DNA from: an uncultured Acetatifactor sp.
Lineage (GTDB): Bacteria; Bacillota; Clostridia; Lachnospirales; Lachnospiraceae
NCBI GenBank assembly: GCA_910577665.1
Contig: CAJTOJ010000039.1
Location: 1 to 29,955 of the forward strand
Length of the DNA stretch: 29,955 nucleotides
Reading direction: 5' to 3'
Shown: piece after piece, positions 14,709-24,112 of the stretch
How positions within the stretch are numbered: the stretch's first letter is position 1
Layout: each line of letters begins with the position of its first letter
Made by a program: the position numbers and the translations under genes
Notes under the pieces: generated by a model
The model's database searches: none
The model's input: the letters and a program-made list of their open reading frames with translations, nothing else
What the model was told of the DNA's origin: nothing

Positions 14709-14738
14709 TTGACATACTTCATATGAAACTGGTACTGT
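14709..14738 (+). promoter_or_regulatory. Sigma-A promoter of the carbohydrate operon
   Basis: A perfect -35 TTGACA (14709-14714), an 18-bp spacer and -10 TACTGT (14733-14738) extended by TG at 14730-14731. It lies about 50 bases before the ribosome site of the solute-binding protein gene. Confidence 0.65.
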
Positions 14739-14794
14739 CCCGGAATACTGCTCCTGTGGTATGGTGAGAATACCAAAGAACAAGGAGGTACCGT

Positions 14795-16552
14795 ATGGAG
14801 AAGATGGAATGGAAAGAATTGGGGGAAGGGAAATGGAAGCTGCGGAAAAAGAGACTGCTGACCCTTGTGCTGGCCCTGACCCTGGGGGCACTCACGGTGG
14901 GGTGTGGTGACAAACCAGGGGATACACCGGGAGGGGAAGGAGGGCAGGGAAGTGCAGGGGATGCAGGCAGCCCTGTGCAGGATGGTTCCTCCCAGGAGAC
15001 CGGAAACAGTGGGGAAACCAGGAAGATTACCATTGCCTTGCAGCAAAATACACTGGTGGAGGACTATGAGACCAACTACATGACACAGAAGATAGAGGAG
15101 GATCTCAATATAGAGATTGAGTTCATGTTCCTTCCCGCTGATTCCAATGATGCCAAGACGAAGATATCCCTGATGGCCAATGGAACCGGTGACATGCCGG
15201 ACGTGATCATGATGAACATGACGGGTACAGAGGTTGCCCAGTATGGGGCAGCAGGTGTATTCCTGCCCCTGGAGGAGTATCTGGCAGATGCCTCCCTGAT
15301 GCCTAACATCAATGCCTTGAAGGAGGAGTATCCGGAAGATATAGATGTGATCCTGCCTGCCATCACCAGCCCGGACGGCCATATTTATTCCCTGTTCGGC
15401 TGGTTCCCGGAGGACTGGAACTATGTGCCGTTCAGGTGCTGGATCAACAAGACCTGGCTGGATAACCTGAAATTGGAGATTCCCACCACCACGGAGGAAT
15501 TCATGGCGGTGATGGAGGCATTTGCCACCAGGGATCCCAACGGAAATGGTATCCAGGATGAGATCCCTTTTACAGGCTCTGACAAGATATGGGGCGGGTA
15601 TTCCCCCTATTTCCTGATCAATGCCTTTGTCTTTTACAATGGAAATACCCAGAATGGAGGCCTGGCTCTGGGAGAGGACGGGAAGGTAATGGCGCCTTTC
15701 ACCACACCGGAGTGGCTGGAGGCAGTGAAATACATGCATGAGATGTGCAGCAATGGCCTGCTGGATCCGGCTATCTTCACCATGGATGAAGCAGCTATGA
15801 GGGTATTGCTGGATTCCCCCACGAACATAGTGGGATGTACCTGTGCCGGGGGCTGGGGTTATTGGAGCGGCGGCCTGGACAATGAGAATTTTAAAGATTT
15901 TGTGATGCTGCCTCCCTTGAAGGGACCGGAGGGAACGGCCTACGCTGCCGCCTTCGAATATACGCCCAACCGTTGCTTCTATGTGACCAAGAACTGCCAG
16001 GATCCGGAGTTTGCCATGACTGTAGCCGACTGGTTCTTCCAGAATGAGAATTCGCTGACCGTGAGGAACGGTGAACAGGGGGTGGACTGGTCCATCGATG
16101 AGGCGGATACCTCTACAAGGACAGCGCTTTTTGCTTCCCAGGGGTATGACTGTACGCTGGCCATCCTGAATGATGTCTGGGGTGTGGTGCAGAACAAGAT
16201 GTGGAAGGATGTGGATCTGAGATACAATAACATCAAGTACAGCCGGGGCAAGGATGCCATGATTATAGACAATGATACGAGAAACGCAGATTACAGGGCA
16301 CAGAGTTACAGCATCTATTCAGATGCGCATCCTAAGCTGCTCCCGAACCTGGTATACACGGAAGAAGAGTCCAAGGCAATCTCCGAAGCCCAGACGAACA
16401 TCACGGATTATGTGAAAAACCAGCTTGCAGAGTTTGTCACTGGGAACAAATCCCTGGAGGAATGGGACAGTTACCTGGAAGAACTGGATAAAATGGGACT
16501 GCAGAAATGGCTGGATACAGCACAGACAGCCTATGAGAGAATGACAAAGTAG
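14795..16552 (+). CDS. Sugar ABC transporter solute-binding lipoprotein (LplA-like)
   Basis: The 585-residue protein has a lipoprotein signal: a basic start, a hydrophobic core LLTLVLALTLGAL and lipobox LTVGC with C37 as the lipidated residue. A G/S/Q-rich linker follows. The mature domain has family-1 extracellular solute-binding features (QNTLVEDYETNYMTQKIEED; DMPDVIMMNMTG; FATRDPNGNGIQDEIPFTGS, a calcium-loop-like stretch common in LplA proteins). It captures an oligosaccharide or glycoside outside the cell for the permeases at 16734 and 17674. AAGGAGG lies six bases before ATG 14795. It is the first gene of the operon and is followed by a terminator, which would keep its message in excess. 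Confidence 0.9.
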   Translation: MEKMEWKELGEGKWKLRKKRLLTLVLALTLGALTVGCGDKPGDTPGGEGGQGSAGDAGSPVQDGSSQETGNSGETRKITIALQQNTLVEDYETNYMTQKIEEDLNIEIEFMFLPADSNDAKTKISLMANGTGDMPDVIMMNMTGTEVAQYGAAGVFLPLEEYLADASLMPNINALKEEYPEDIDVILPAITSPDGHIYSLFGWFPEDWNYVPFRCWINKTWLDNLKLEIPTTTEEFMAVMEAFATRDPNGNGIQDEIPFTGSDKIWGGYSPYFLINAFVFYNGNTQNGGLALGEDGKVMAPFTTPEWLEAVKYMHEMCSNGLLDPAIFTMDEAAMRVLLDSPTNIVGCTCAGGWGYWSGGLDNENFKDFVMLPPLKGPEGTAYAAAFEYTPNRCFYVTKNCQDPEFAMTVADWFFQNENSLTVRNGEQGVDWSIDEADTSTRTALFASQGYDCTLAILNDVWGVVQNKMWKDVDLRYNNIKYSRGKDAMIIDNDTRNADYRAQSYSIYSDAHPKLLPNLVYTEEESKAISEAQTNITDYVKNQLAEFVTGNKSLEEWDSYLEELDKMGLQKWLDTAQTAYERMTK

Positions 16553-16570
16553 GATGGGGCTGGATAGCCG

Positions 16571-16626
16571 GTTTCCTGTTATTCCCGCGGGGTATTTGAA
16601 TCCCCGGAATAGCAGGAAACTTTTTT
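16571..16626 (+). terminator. Strong intra-operon terminator/attenuator
   Basis: GTTTCCTGTTATTCC (16571-16585) pairs with GGAATAGCAGGAAAC (16606-16620) with a single G-T wobble. An inner CGGGG/CCCCG stem extends it, and six T residues follow. It lies 18 bases after the binding-protein stop and before both permease genes, so partial readthrough probably lowers permease expression relative to the binding protein. Confidence 0.85.
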
Positions 16627-16733
16627 CTCTATTTGGCTGTATTCTGTCCTGGCCTGGAAGGGCGTTGTGGCAATTTCCAGAACCCGGAGGGAATAGCAGC
16701 AGGATACAACATAAGACGGGTACGGGGGTATAT

Positions 16734-17657
16734 ATGGCATATAAAAAACATCTCTTGAAAAAAATGAAGGCAAGGTGGCAGATTTATCTGTTGCTGCTCT
16801 TGCCGGTATTATATCTGGTAATATTCTGCTATGTACCTATGTTTGGACAAATAATTGCTTTTAAGGATTATAATATTTCGGATGGAATCTGGGGGAGTAA
16901 ATGGGTGGGACTGGCCAATTTCCGGACTTTTTTTGAGTCGTACCAGTTTGAACAGGTCCTGCGGAATACCCTGGTACTGTCCATATATGGATTCCTGGCA
17001 GGATTCCCCATTCCCATAGCACTGGCACTGATACTGAATGCCCTTCCAGGGCGCAGGTTCAAGAAGCTGGTACAGGGAACGGCATTTATTCCCTATTTTA
17101 TATCCACGGTAGTCATGGTAGGATTGGTGTTGAAGATACTGAATAACCGCTCCGGGCTGTATGGGGCGGTCCTTATGGCGCTGACTGGCAGGACTCCCAT
17201 GGACCTGTTCTCCAAGGGAAGCCTGTTCAAGCATATTTATGTGTGGTCCGGGGTATGGCAGTCCATGGGATACAATACGGTGGTATACACGGCAGCCCTG
17301 GCCGGTGTGGATGAAAGCCTGCATGACGCTGCCAGGATCGACAGGGCCAACCGTTTCCAGAGACTGCTCCATGTGGACTGGCCGGCCATCAAGCCCACTG
17401 TGGTGATCATGATGATCCTCTCGCTGGGGCATATTATGAGTGTGGGTCTGGACAAGGCGCTTCTGATGCAGAACAATATCAATCTCGCCCACAGTGAGAT
17501 CATCTCCACCTATGTGTACAAGATCGGCCTGGCTTCCGGCCTGGGGAATTTCTCCCTGTCAACGGCAATCAGCATATTTAATGCAGTGATCAACCTGATC
17601 ATGCTGTTTTTGGCCAATACCATATCCAAAAAGGTCACTGAGAATTCCATATTCTGA
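16734..17657 (+). CDS. Sugar ABC transporter permease, LplB type
   Basis: The 307-residue permease has six membrane segments, the first being WQIYLLLLLPVLYLVIFCYV. It has the LplB-type FGQIIAFKDYNISDGIWGS and the EAA-loop region with VDESLHDAARIDRANRFQRL and HVDWPAIKPTVVIMM, which docks the ATPase. The open frame extends back to 16554, but the upstream codons overlap the terminator hairpin. ATG 16734, with MAYKKHLLKK, gives the normal family length. Its ribosome site is poor (GGGGG five bases upstream), again fitting low expression. No ATPase gene lies in the window, so the transporter probably uses a shared MsmK/UgpC-type ATPase. Confidence 0.9.
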   Translation: MAYKKHLLKKMKARWQIYLLLLLPVLYLVIFCYVPMFGQIIAFKDYNISDGIWGSKWVGLANFRTFFESYQFEQVLRNTLVLSIYGFLAGFPIPIALALILNALPGRRFKKLVQGTAFIPYFISTVVMVGLVLKILNNRSGLYGAVLMALTGRTPMDLFSKGSLFKHIYVWSGVWQSMGYNTVVYTAALAGVDESLHDAARIDRANRFQRLLHVDWPAIKPTVVIMMILSLGHIMSVGLDKALLMQNNINLAHSEIISTYVYKIGLASGLGNFSLSTAISIFNAVINLIMLFLANTISKKVTENSIF

Positions 17658-17673
17658 AGGAGGTGCGGATGCT

Positions 17674-18567
17674 ATGCGGAAGTTCCGTAATTATGGGTGG
17701 GATGATAAGCTTTTTTATATCGTATCGTATTTTTTGACCTGTGTCATTTTTGTGGTGGTGCTGTACCCCTTTCTGTTTGTCCTGTCGGCATCCTTCTCAT
17801 CGGCAGATGCCATTTTCAGCGGGAAGGTGGTGCTGTGGCCTGTGGACATTACCCTGGACGGGTATAAAACAGTACTGCATAATACGAACATTCTTACAGG
17901 ATTCTTGAATTCCGTGCTTTACACGGTGACGGGAACCATGATCAATCTTGTGATGACCATGACGGCGGCATACTGCCTTTCCAGGGACGATGTACCGGGG
18001 GCAAGGATCATCTTGTTTCTCTTTACCTTTACCATGTTTTTCGGGGGCAATATGATTACGAATTATATGCTGATCCGTTCCCTTGGATTCCTGGACAAGA
18101 TCTGGGCAATCATTATACCAGGAGCTATCAGCGCTTACAATCTGATCATTGCACGGACCTTTATACAGTCCAATATCCCCAGGGATCTGTTTGAGGCCGC
18201 TGTCATGGACGGATGCTCGGATATCAAATATTATGTGCGGATCGTGCTGCCCCTGTCTAAGCCGGTGGCTTCCGTGCTGGTATTGTTCTATGCGGTAGGG
18301 CATTGGAACAGCTATTTCAACCCCATGATCTATCTGAACACCAGGAGTAAATTCTCCATGCCGCTGATCCTGAAGGAGATCTTGATCTCCAACCAGATAG
18401 ACCCTTCCACGGTGACGGATCCGGAACTCCAGATGCGGCTGGCTTCCCTGGCCATCTCCATACAATATGCGCTGATTATTGTGACACTGGTGCCGGTTAT
18501 CGCCATATATCCATTTATACAGAAGCATTTTACCAAGGGAATCATGCTGGGATCCATCAAAGGCTAA
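17674..18567 (+). CDS. Sugar ABC transporter permease, YtcP/LplC type (CUT1)
   Basis: The 297-residue protein has six membrane segments and typical YtcP/LplC sequences: LSASFSSADAIFSGKVVLWP near the N-terminus, the EAA loop FEAAVMDGCSDIKYYVRIVL followed by PLSKP, and the C-terminal FIQKHFTKGIMLGSIKG. It forms the inner-membrane channel as a heterodimer with the preceding permease. AAGGAGG at 17657-17663 overlaps the stop region of the first permease gene. The GH2 gene follows 18 bases downstream, arguing for one transcript. Confidence 0.92.
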   Translation: MRKFRNYGWDDKLFYIVSYFLTCVIFVVVLYPFLFVLSASFSSADAIFSGKVVLWPVDITLDGYKTVLHNTNILTGFLNSVLYTVTGTMINLVMTMTAAYCLSRDDVPGARIILFLFTFTMFFGGNMITNYMLIRSLGFLDKIWAIIIPGAISAYNLIIARTFIQSNIPRDLFEAAVMDGCSDIKYYVRIVLPLSKPVASVLVLFYAVGHWNSYFNPMIYLNTRSKFSMPLILKEILISNQIDPSTVTDPELQMRLASLAISIQYALIIVTLVPVIAIYPFIQKHFTKGIMLGSIKG

Positions 18568-18585
18568 GACAAGGGGGCATCTGCC

Positions 18586-21500
18586 ATGGAATATCGTGAG
18601 AAAATAAATATAAACCAGGGATGGGAATCGGTACTGTCAGGGGATGGTGGGCAGGACCTTGGGACACCGGAGGCCGGATGGGACTGGCAGAAGGTGACGG
18701 TTCCCCACAACTGGGAAGACTACCAGGGGTACCACAGGGTCTCCCATGGGAATCTCCACGGCACTGCGTGGTATAGGAGAAGCCTTGCCTTCCATGAGGA
18801 ATGGAAGGGAAAGAGGGTATTCCTGTTTTTCGAGGGAGTAGGCTCCTATGGGGACGTGTGGGTGAACCGGCAGTATGTGGGCGGCCATGCAGGCGGACGC
18901 ACCTGCTTTGGCCTTGACATAACCCGGAGTCTGGTACAGGATCGGGAGAATATCATCCTGGTCCGGGCCAGACATCCGGAGAAAATAGCGGATCTTCCCT
19001 GGATCTGCGGGGGATGCTATGGAACCCCCAATTCCGAAGGCTCCCAACCCCTAGGCATCTTCCGTCCAGTTCATATTGTGGTGACAGGGGATGTGCGGGT
19101 GAAGCCTTTTGGCGTAGGGATTACCACAGCGGGATTAACCGGGGGATGCCCGGATGTACACATAGAATGCGAACTACAGAATCATGGAAAGGAAAGTATG
19201 GCAGGCCGTCTGCGCCAGGAACTGCTGGATCCGGCGGGATATGTGATAAGGACAGAGGAATCCGGGTTCCAGGTGGAGGGAGGCGGGGAATGCTGCATGG
19301 TCCAGGAGATACGCAGGGTGGAAGATGCCAGGCTCTGGTATCCGGATGCGCCAGTCCTGTACCGGATCCGCACCACTGTGCTGGTACAGGGGGAGATCCT
19401 GGACCAGGTGGAGAACAGCTTCGGCTTCCGGGAGATTGTATGGGAGAATTTTGATACCGGGAGCCTGGAAAGGATTGACCAGGGGAAGCTGGCAGAGGAG
19501 CCCTGTGAGGGAAACCAGTATTTTGTGACATATACACGGGGAAGCAGCAGTTCGCCGGTGGCCATTGTCCCTGGCGGCGTGAAAGTGACACTGCCGGAAT
19601 TTACCGGGGACAGAGCCGTGATCTCCATTGAGACAACTCTGGTCAATCAGGATGTCTGTGGGCACAAGGTACAGCTGGAATCTTTTGTGCAGACATACAA
19701 CCGAACAAAATCCATTGCCAACCTGGTGGAAAAGGTGATATTGCAGCCGGGGGAGGTGCGCACAGTCACCCAGGTCTGTGACCCGGTGCAGTTCCCGGAT
19801 CTCTGGTCCAGGGAGGATCCCTATCTGCACAATGTCATGAGTACGGTCAGGGGGATCGATGAGGCTGTAAAAGAATACTGCCAGACGAGCACGTCCTTTG
19901 CCATCCATGGGAAGAAGGGAATCGTCAACAAAGGCAATGGGTGGGTGGTGGATGAGCAGGCGCAGTCCATGACCAAGAGAAGGTTCCTGGTCAATGGAAA
20001 GCACTATTTCCTAAACGGGACCTGCGAGTATGAACATGAACTGGGGCATGACCATGCCTTTTCGGAGGAGATGATCCGGACCAGGATCCATATGTTGCAG
20101 GCTGCGGGTTTCAACGCACTCCGGGAAGCCCACTGCCCTCACAACCTGCGGTACCTGGAACTGTGTGAGCAGCAGGGAATCCTGTACTGGGCGCAGATGG
20201 GGGCACATATCTATTTTGACACGGAAGCGTTCCAGGAGAATTTCCTTAGGCTGACCGGGGAGTGGGTGAAGGAGAGGAGAAATTCCCCGGCGGTGATCCT
20301 GTGGAGCATCCAGAACGAGTCCATGCTGCCGGTGGAATTCACCAGACGGGTCACGGCACTGATCCGGGGACTGGACGCCACTTCTCCCGGACAGCGCAAG
20401 GTAGTCACCTGCAACGGAGGCGCTGGCAGCGACTGGAATGTTCCCCAGAACTGGTCTGGAACTTACGGGGGCAGTGTGGAGGAATACGCCAGGGAGGCCG
20501 TGAAGATGCGCCTGATCGGGGAATACGGGCAGTACCGCGTCCAGGGAAAGCATGAAGAGGGACACATGGAACAGCGCCAGAATGCAGGCGGGGATGTGAG
20601 CGAGGAATTGTTTGCCTATTGCCTGGAGACAAAGGTACGGGAAGCGGAGAAGGTGCGGGAGCATATGTACGGACATTTCCAGTGGCTCTTAGTCTCCCAT
20701 GCGAATCCCGGGCGTGAAAGGTTCTACTGCCTGGACGGGATGGGCAGCAACCAGGTGGGGGTGGTCAACAGCAAGGGACTCTTCACAAGCTGGGGAGAAC
20801 CTACCGATGCCTATTATATGTACCGGGCCAGTTACACCAGCCCGGAGGAAGCCCCGGTGCTGTATCTGGTCTCCCACACCTGGCCGGACCGTTTTACCCG
20901 GCCCTGCAGGGCAGATATTGTGGCCTATTCCAACTGCGATGAGGTATTGCTGTACTGCGGCTATGGGGAAGAGACGGCAGAGGTTGTCCTGGGGGCAAAA
21001 AAGGGGGCTGTGGGAGAGCATTTTACCTTTCGGGATGTGGATATCCGGTATGGCATACTGACGGCAAAGGGCTATTGCCAGGGCAGGTGTGTGGTGACAG
21101 ACAGGCTTCGTTTCCCGGCCCTGCCCATGCCGGATGTGCCAGAAGGCATGGATATCCCTGGGAAAGAATGGGTGGCATCCCATGAAAAGGATGTGTACCG
21201 GGTCAACTGTGGCGGGGAAGCCTATGAGGACAGCCAGGGAAGAATCTGGTTGGCAGACCAGCCACTTGCAGGGGGCACCTGGGGCTGGACATCCTGGGGA
21301 AGCGGCTATGAGGACGTGGAGGATGAGATCGGCAGTGTGGCAGAGTGCTGGGATGAGGTGGAGAACTGTGCAGACCAGGGCCTGCTGCAGACATTTCGGT
21401 ATGGGCGGGATCTGCTCTCCTATACCTTTCCCGTGGAGGACGGTGCCTATGAAGTACATCTGTATTTTGTGGAGCCATGGTATGGCAGGGCAGGAGAAAA

Positions 21501-21711
21501 TGCTGCAGGCTGGAGGCTGTTTGATGTGGCTATAAACGATGTGGTCTGCCTGAAAGGGCTGGATATCTGGCAGGAGGCATCCGGGGCAGGAAAGCTTTTA
21601 CAGAAACATCTTACAGTAGCGGTCAGCCAGGGATATATCAGGATTTCCTTCCCGGAGGCGGCCAGCAACCAGGCCCTGGTCCATGCCATAAGGATTACAA
21701 GGGTATCATAA
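18586..21711 (+). CDS. Glycoside hydrolase family 2 with C-terminal malectin-like domain
   Basis: The 1041-residue enzyme has no signal peptide, so it acts in the cytoplasm on imported sugars. Domains in order: GH2 sugar-binding jelly roll (about 1-170, GGHAGGRTCFGLDIT); a beta-sandwich at 173-285 ending ARLWYPDAPVLYRIRTTV; a second similar region at about 325-430 with PDLWSREDPYLHNVMSTV; and a TIM barrel at about 440-750. The likely acid/base is E578 in WSIQNES and the likely nucleophile E646 in RLIGEYGQY; ALREAHCPHN is the conserved substrate-side motif. A malectin-like carbohydrate-binding domain spans about 868-1040 (YRVNCGGEAY, YEVHLYFVEPWYG). Beta-galactosidase or beta-glucuronidase are the commonest GH2 activities; which applies is not decidable here. 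It is the catalytic partner of the upstream transporter. Confidence 0.9.
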   Translation: MEYREKININQGWESVLSGDGGQDLGTPEAGWDWQKVTVPHNWEDYQGYHRVSHGNLHGTAWYRRSLAFHEEWKGKRVFLFFEGVGSYGDVWVNRQYVGGHAGGRTCFGLDITRSLVQDRENIILVRARHPEKIADLPWICGGCYGTPNSEGSQPLGIFRPVHIVVTGDVRVKPFGVGITTAGLTGGCPDVHIECELQNHGKESMAGRLRQELLDPAGYVIRTEESGFQVEGGGECCMVQEIRRVEDARLWYPDAPVLYRIRTTVLVQGEILDQVENSFGFREIVWENFDTGSLERIDQGKLAEEPCEGNQYFVTYTRGSSSSPVAIVPGGVKVTLPEFTGDRAVISIETTLVNQDVCGHKVQLESFVQTYNRTKSIANLVEKVILQPGEVRTVTQVCDPVQFPDLWSREDPYLHNVMSTVRGIDEAVKEYCQTSTSFAIHGKKGIVNKGNGWVVDEQAQSMTKRRFLVNGKHYFLNGTCEYEHELGHDHAFSEEMIRTRIHMLQAAGFNALREAHCPHNLRYLELCEQQGILYWAQMGAHIYFDTEAFQENFLRLTGEWVKERRNSPAVILWSIQNESMLPVEFTRRVTALIRGLDATSPGQRKVVTCNGGAGSDWNVPQNWSGTYGGSVEEYAREAVKMRLIGEYGQYRVQGKHEEGHMEQRQNAGGDVSEELFAYCLETKVREAEKVREHMYGHFQWLLVSHANPGRERFYCLDGMGSNQVGVVNSKGLFTSWGEPTDAYYMYRASYTSPEEAPVLYLVSHTWPDRFTRPCRADIVAYSNCDEVLLYCGYGEETAEVVLGAKKGAVGEHFTFRDVDIRYGILTAKGYCQGRCVVTDRLRFPALPMPDVPEGMDIPGKEWVASHEKDVYRVNCGGEAYEDSQGRIWLADQPLAGGTWGWTSWGSGYEDVEDEIGSVAECWDEVENCADQGLLQTFRYGRDLLSYTFPVEDGAYEVHLYFVEPWYGRAGENAAGWRLFDVAINDVVCLKGLDIWQEASGAGKLLQKHLTVAVSQGYIRISFPEAASNQALVHAIRITRVS

Positions 21712-21715
21712 AAAT

Positions 21716-24112
21716 ATGGAAAGAAAATTATTTTACAAGTATCTGCTGGTATACACGGGGCTGTTCCTGATCATGGTGATGGGGAGCCTTCTGGTGGCCC
21801 ATACGGCAGAGCAGGCTGTCCGGACCAGGCTTTATGCGGAAAGTGCCCTGAAGCTGGACAAAGGTGCCCTGCGCCTGGAACAGGCCATTGTTTCCATGCG
21901 TTCGGCCAGTGAGAACCTGTACGCCCTTGAAAGTATAACCAAACTGCGGAATGAAAAGGATGTACTGCGAATAGAGAATTATCCGGAGATGAATTATGCC
22001 AGGAAACAATTGAGAATTCTGGGCATGGTGGGAAACCTGCCCTATGGCTTTATGCTCTTCCGGGACAATCCGATATTTTTGTCGGATACGCAAGTGGCGG
22101 CAGACTTCGAAATGTATTATAATCAGTTCATGCAGGCAGATGCCTACACTGGGGCCCAGTGGAAGGAAATACTTTTCGCCCGGAAAGAGGAGATCTCTTT
22201 CCTCAGTCTGGACACCCTGCAATATTACGATGAGAGGCCGGTTACCCTGTCAAAACCCCTCCTGGTGGTGATCAAGCCAAGAACCAGCAAGGGAGAGATC
22301 CTGGATTCACAATGTCTGGTATTCGTCCTTCCCAGGGAGGTGGTGATGGAGTATTTCCTAACGGATACCATCATGGACAACGCCATAGTCTATGTCTGTG
22401 ACTACACAGGAGAATACCTGCTGCAATACGGCGACCAGCCAGAGGGCGAAACATTCTCAGACGCAGAATGGGAAAAGGTAAAAGGGGATGGCTACCAGTT
22501 GATCCGCACACAGATCCTGGATGGCAGGATGCAGCTTTTTGTGGGAATCGCCAGATCCACAGCCCGTTCCCAGGCCGATTTGCTATCCAGGGGGATCAAG
22601 GTGGTCCTGTTCGTTTCCATCGCCTATACTTTCCTGGTGACAGCCTTCCTGGCGTGGAAGAAATACAAGCCTACAAAGCGGATGCTGGAACAACTCTCCA
22701 GGGAGGTGGACCAGAAGGTGACGGCGGCAAACGAATATGAATATGTGGAGAAAACAGTGCGGATGCTTTCCCAGAGGGGAGACCGCCTCCGGGAGGAACT
22801 GGTGAGCCTGAAGGAGAAGATGGACAACAGCATCCTGGAGAATGTGCTGCTCCATGGGGTCATCAGCAGGCGGGACAAAGAAATGTTAGGGGACATTCTG
22901 CCGCCTTACCTGGACTATTATTATGTCTTTGTGTTCCGGTCAGAGGATATCAGCCAGGATAACCTGTATGAAATCTCCCACTGTCTGATGGGCTGCTTCA
23001 CGAGATTTTACGGGGAATACCTGTATGTGATCCATGCAGAAATGTCAGAAGAGGTATTCCTTGTCCGGCAGTCTAAGACGGAGGAGATTGACCTGGAAGA
23101 GATCAAGCGGAAGCTGAAGACGGTAGTACTGGCTGTGACCAAACAGACGGACGCAGTATTCGGGATCGGCGTGAGTGGCATCGGATATGGCATTGACCAG
23201 ATGAACAACTGCTATGAGCAGGCAAAACAGGCCTGTATCTATGGGCAGCGGGAACACGAAAATACCATTGCCTGCTATGCGGAAACCAGGCGCCAGACAG
23301 GCAACGCCACATTGGATGTCACCCTGCTCTTCCATCTGTATGACTTCATACTGATGGGAAATAAAGAGGCCATCGGGATCAGCATGGACAAGCTGCAGCG
23401 GTTCTGCAAGAGACGGGGGAATCCCCGCCGGAACAGGGAGATTTATTATTCCCTTGTGGCCATCATGTCCAGCGCCGGGGAGAAGCTGGGCTACGAGGAG
23501 AAAAGCGATTTTGGCTGGAAACCCGGACAGGATGTGTGCAGTCAGGTGGAGGAACTGAAGGCCCATATTTATGCCATGATTGATTTCCATGAGGACAACA
23601 AGAAGAGCCATAATGTGGAACTGAAGGACAATATCATCACCTATCTGAAGGAACATTACCAGGACCAGAACCTGACGGCCCTGGAGGTATGTGAAGCCAT
23701 GCATATCTCGGAGAAATACCTGGCACAGTTCCTGAAAGAACAGACCTTGAAGACCTTTTCCAGGTACCTGGAGGAGATCCGGGTGGAGAAGGCCAAGGAG
23801 TACCTGGTGCAGACCCAGTGGAACAACAAGCAGATTGCAGAGGCAGCAGGATTCGGCTCCTTGAATACCTTTTACCGTGTGTTCCAGAAGGCAGAGGGAA
23901 TGACACCTGCCAACTGGAAAAAGCAGCATAGGGATAACCAGAATCTATATAACAATAAGGAAGGGGAATACCAAAATGAAGACAGCAATGGAGACGAAAC
24001 TGATTGTCAGGCTCCTGGTGGGATGTCTGACACACACCCATTTCTGGGAGGGACCCTGCAGGGCAGGGAAGCCGGAGGACATGACGGTGGAGAGAGAGGC
24101 GGCTTACGCTGA
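21716..24112 (+). CDS. Membrane-bound AraC-family sensor-regulator
   Basis: The 798-residue protein has an N-terminal membrane helix (about 8-28: YLLVYTGLFLIMVMGSLLVA), an extracellular sensor region (about 30-285) and a second helix (VVLFVSIAYTFLVTAFLAW, about 290-310). A cytoplasmic linker with a coiled segment follows, then an AraC-type double helix-turn-helix at about 635-738 (ALEVCEAMHISEKYLAQFLK; IAEAAGFGSLNTFYRVFQKA; GMTPANWKKQHR). It resembles single-chain equivalents of YesM/YesN that regulate LplABC-type operons. It probably activates the operon from the promoter at 14709. The reading frame does not stop after the HTH: about 60 further residues of unusual composition overlap the next gene by 137 bases. 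Confidence 0.88.
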   Translation: MERKLFYKYLLVYTGLFLIMVMGSLLVAHTAEQAVRTRLYAESALKLDKGALRLEQAIVSMRSASENLYALESITKLRNEKDVLRIENYPEMNYARKQLRILGMVGNLPYGFMLFRDNPIFLSDTQVAADFEMYYNQFMQADAYTGAQWKEILFARKEEISFLSLDTLQYYDERPVTLSKPLLVVIKPRTSKGEILDSQCLVFVLPREVVMEYFLTDTIMDNAIVYVCDYTGEYLLQYGDQPEGETFSDAEWEKVKGDGYQLIRTQILDGRMQLFVGIARSTARSQADLLSRGIKVVLFVSIAYTFLVTAFLAWKKYKPTKRMLEQLSREVDQKVTAANEYEYVEKTVRMLSQRGDRLREELVSLKEKMDNSILENVLLHGVISRRDKEMLGDILPPYLDYYYVFVFRSEDISQDNLYEISHCLMGCFTRFYGEYLYVIHAEMSEEVFLVRQSKTEEIDLEEIKRKLKTVVLAVTKQTDAVFGIGVSGIGYGIDQMNNCYEQAKQACIYGQREHENTIACYAETRRQTGNATLDVTLLFHLYDFILMGNKEAIGISMDKLQRFCKRRGNPRRNREIYYSLVAIMSSAGEKLGYEEKSDFGWKPGQDVCSQVEELKAHIYAMIDFHEDNKKSHNVELKDNIITYLKEHYQDQNLTALEVCEAMHISEKYLAQFLKEQTLKTFSRYLEEIRVEKAKEYLVQTQWNNKQIAEAAGFGSLNTFYRVFQKAEGMTPANWKKQHRDNQNLYNNKEGEYQNEDSNGDETDCQAPGGMSDTHPFLGGTLQGREAGGHDGGERGGLR

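Noticed and set aside
14546..15739. A 397-codon minus-strand open frame
   Set aside because: It is antisense to the solute-binding protein and anti-sigma genes, spans a promoter region, and shows no domain or ribosome site.
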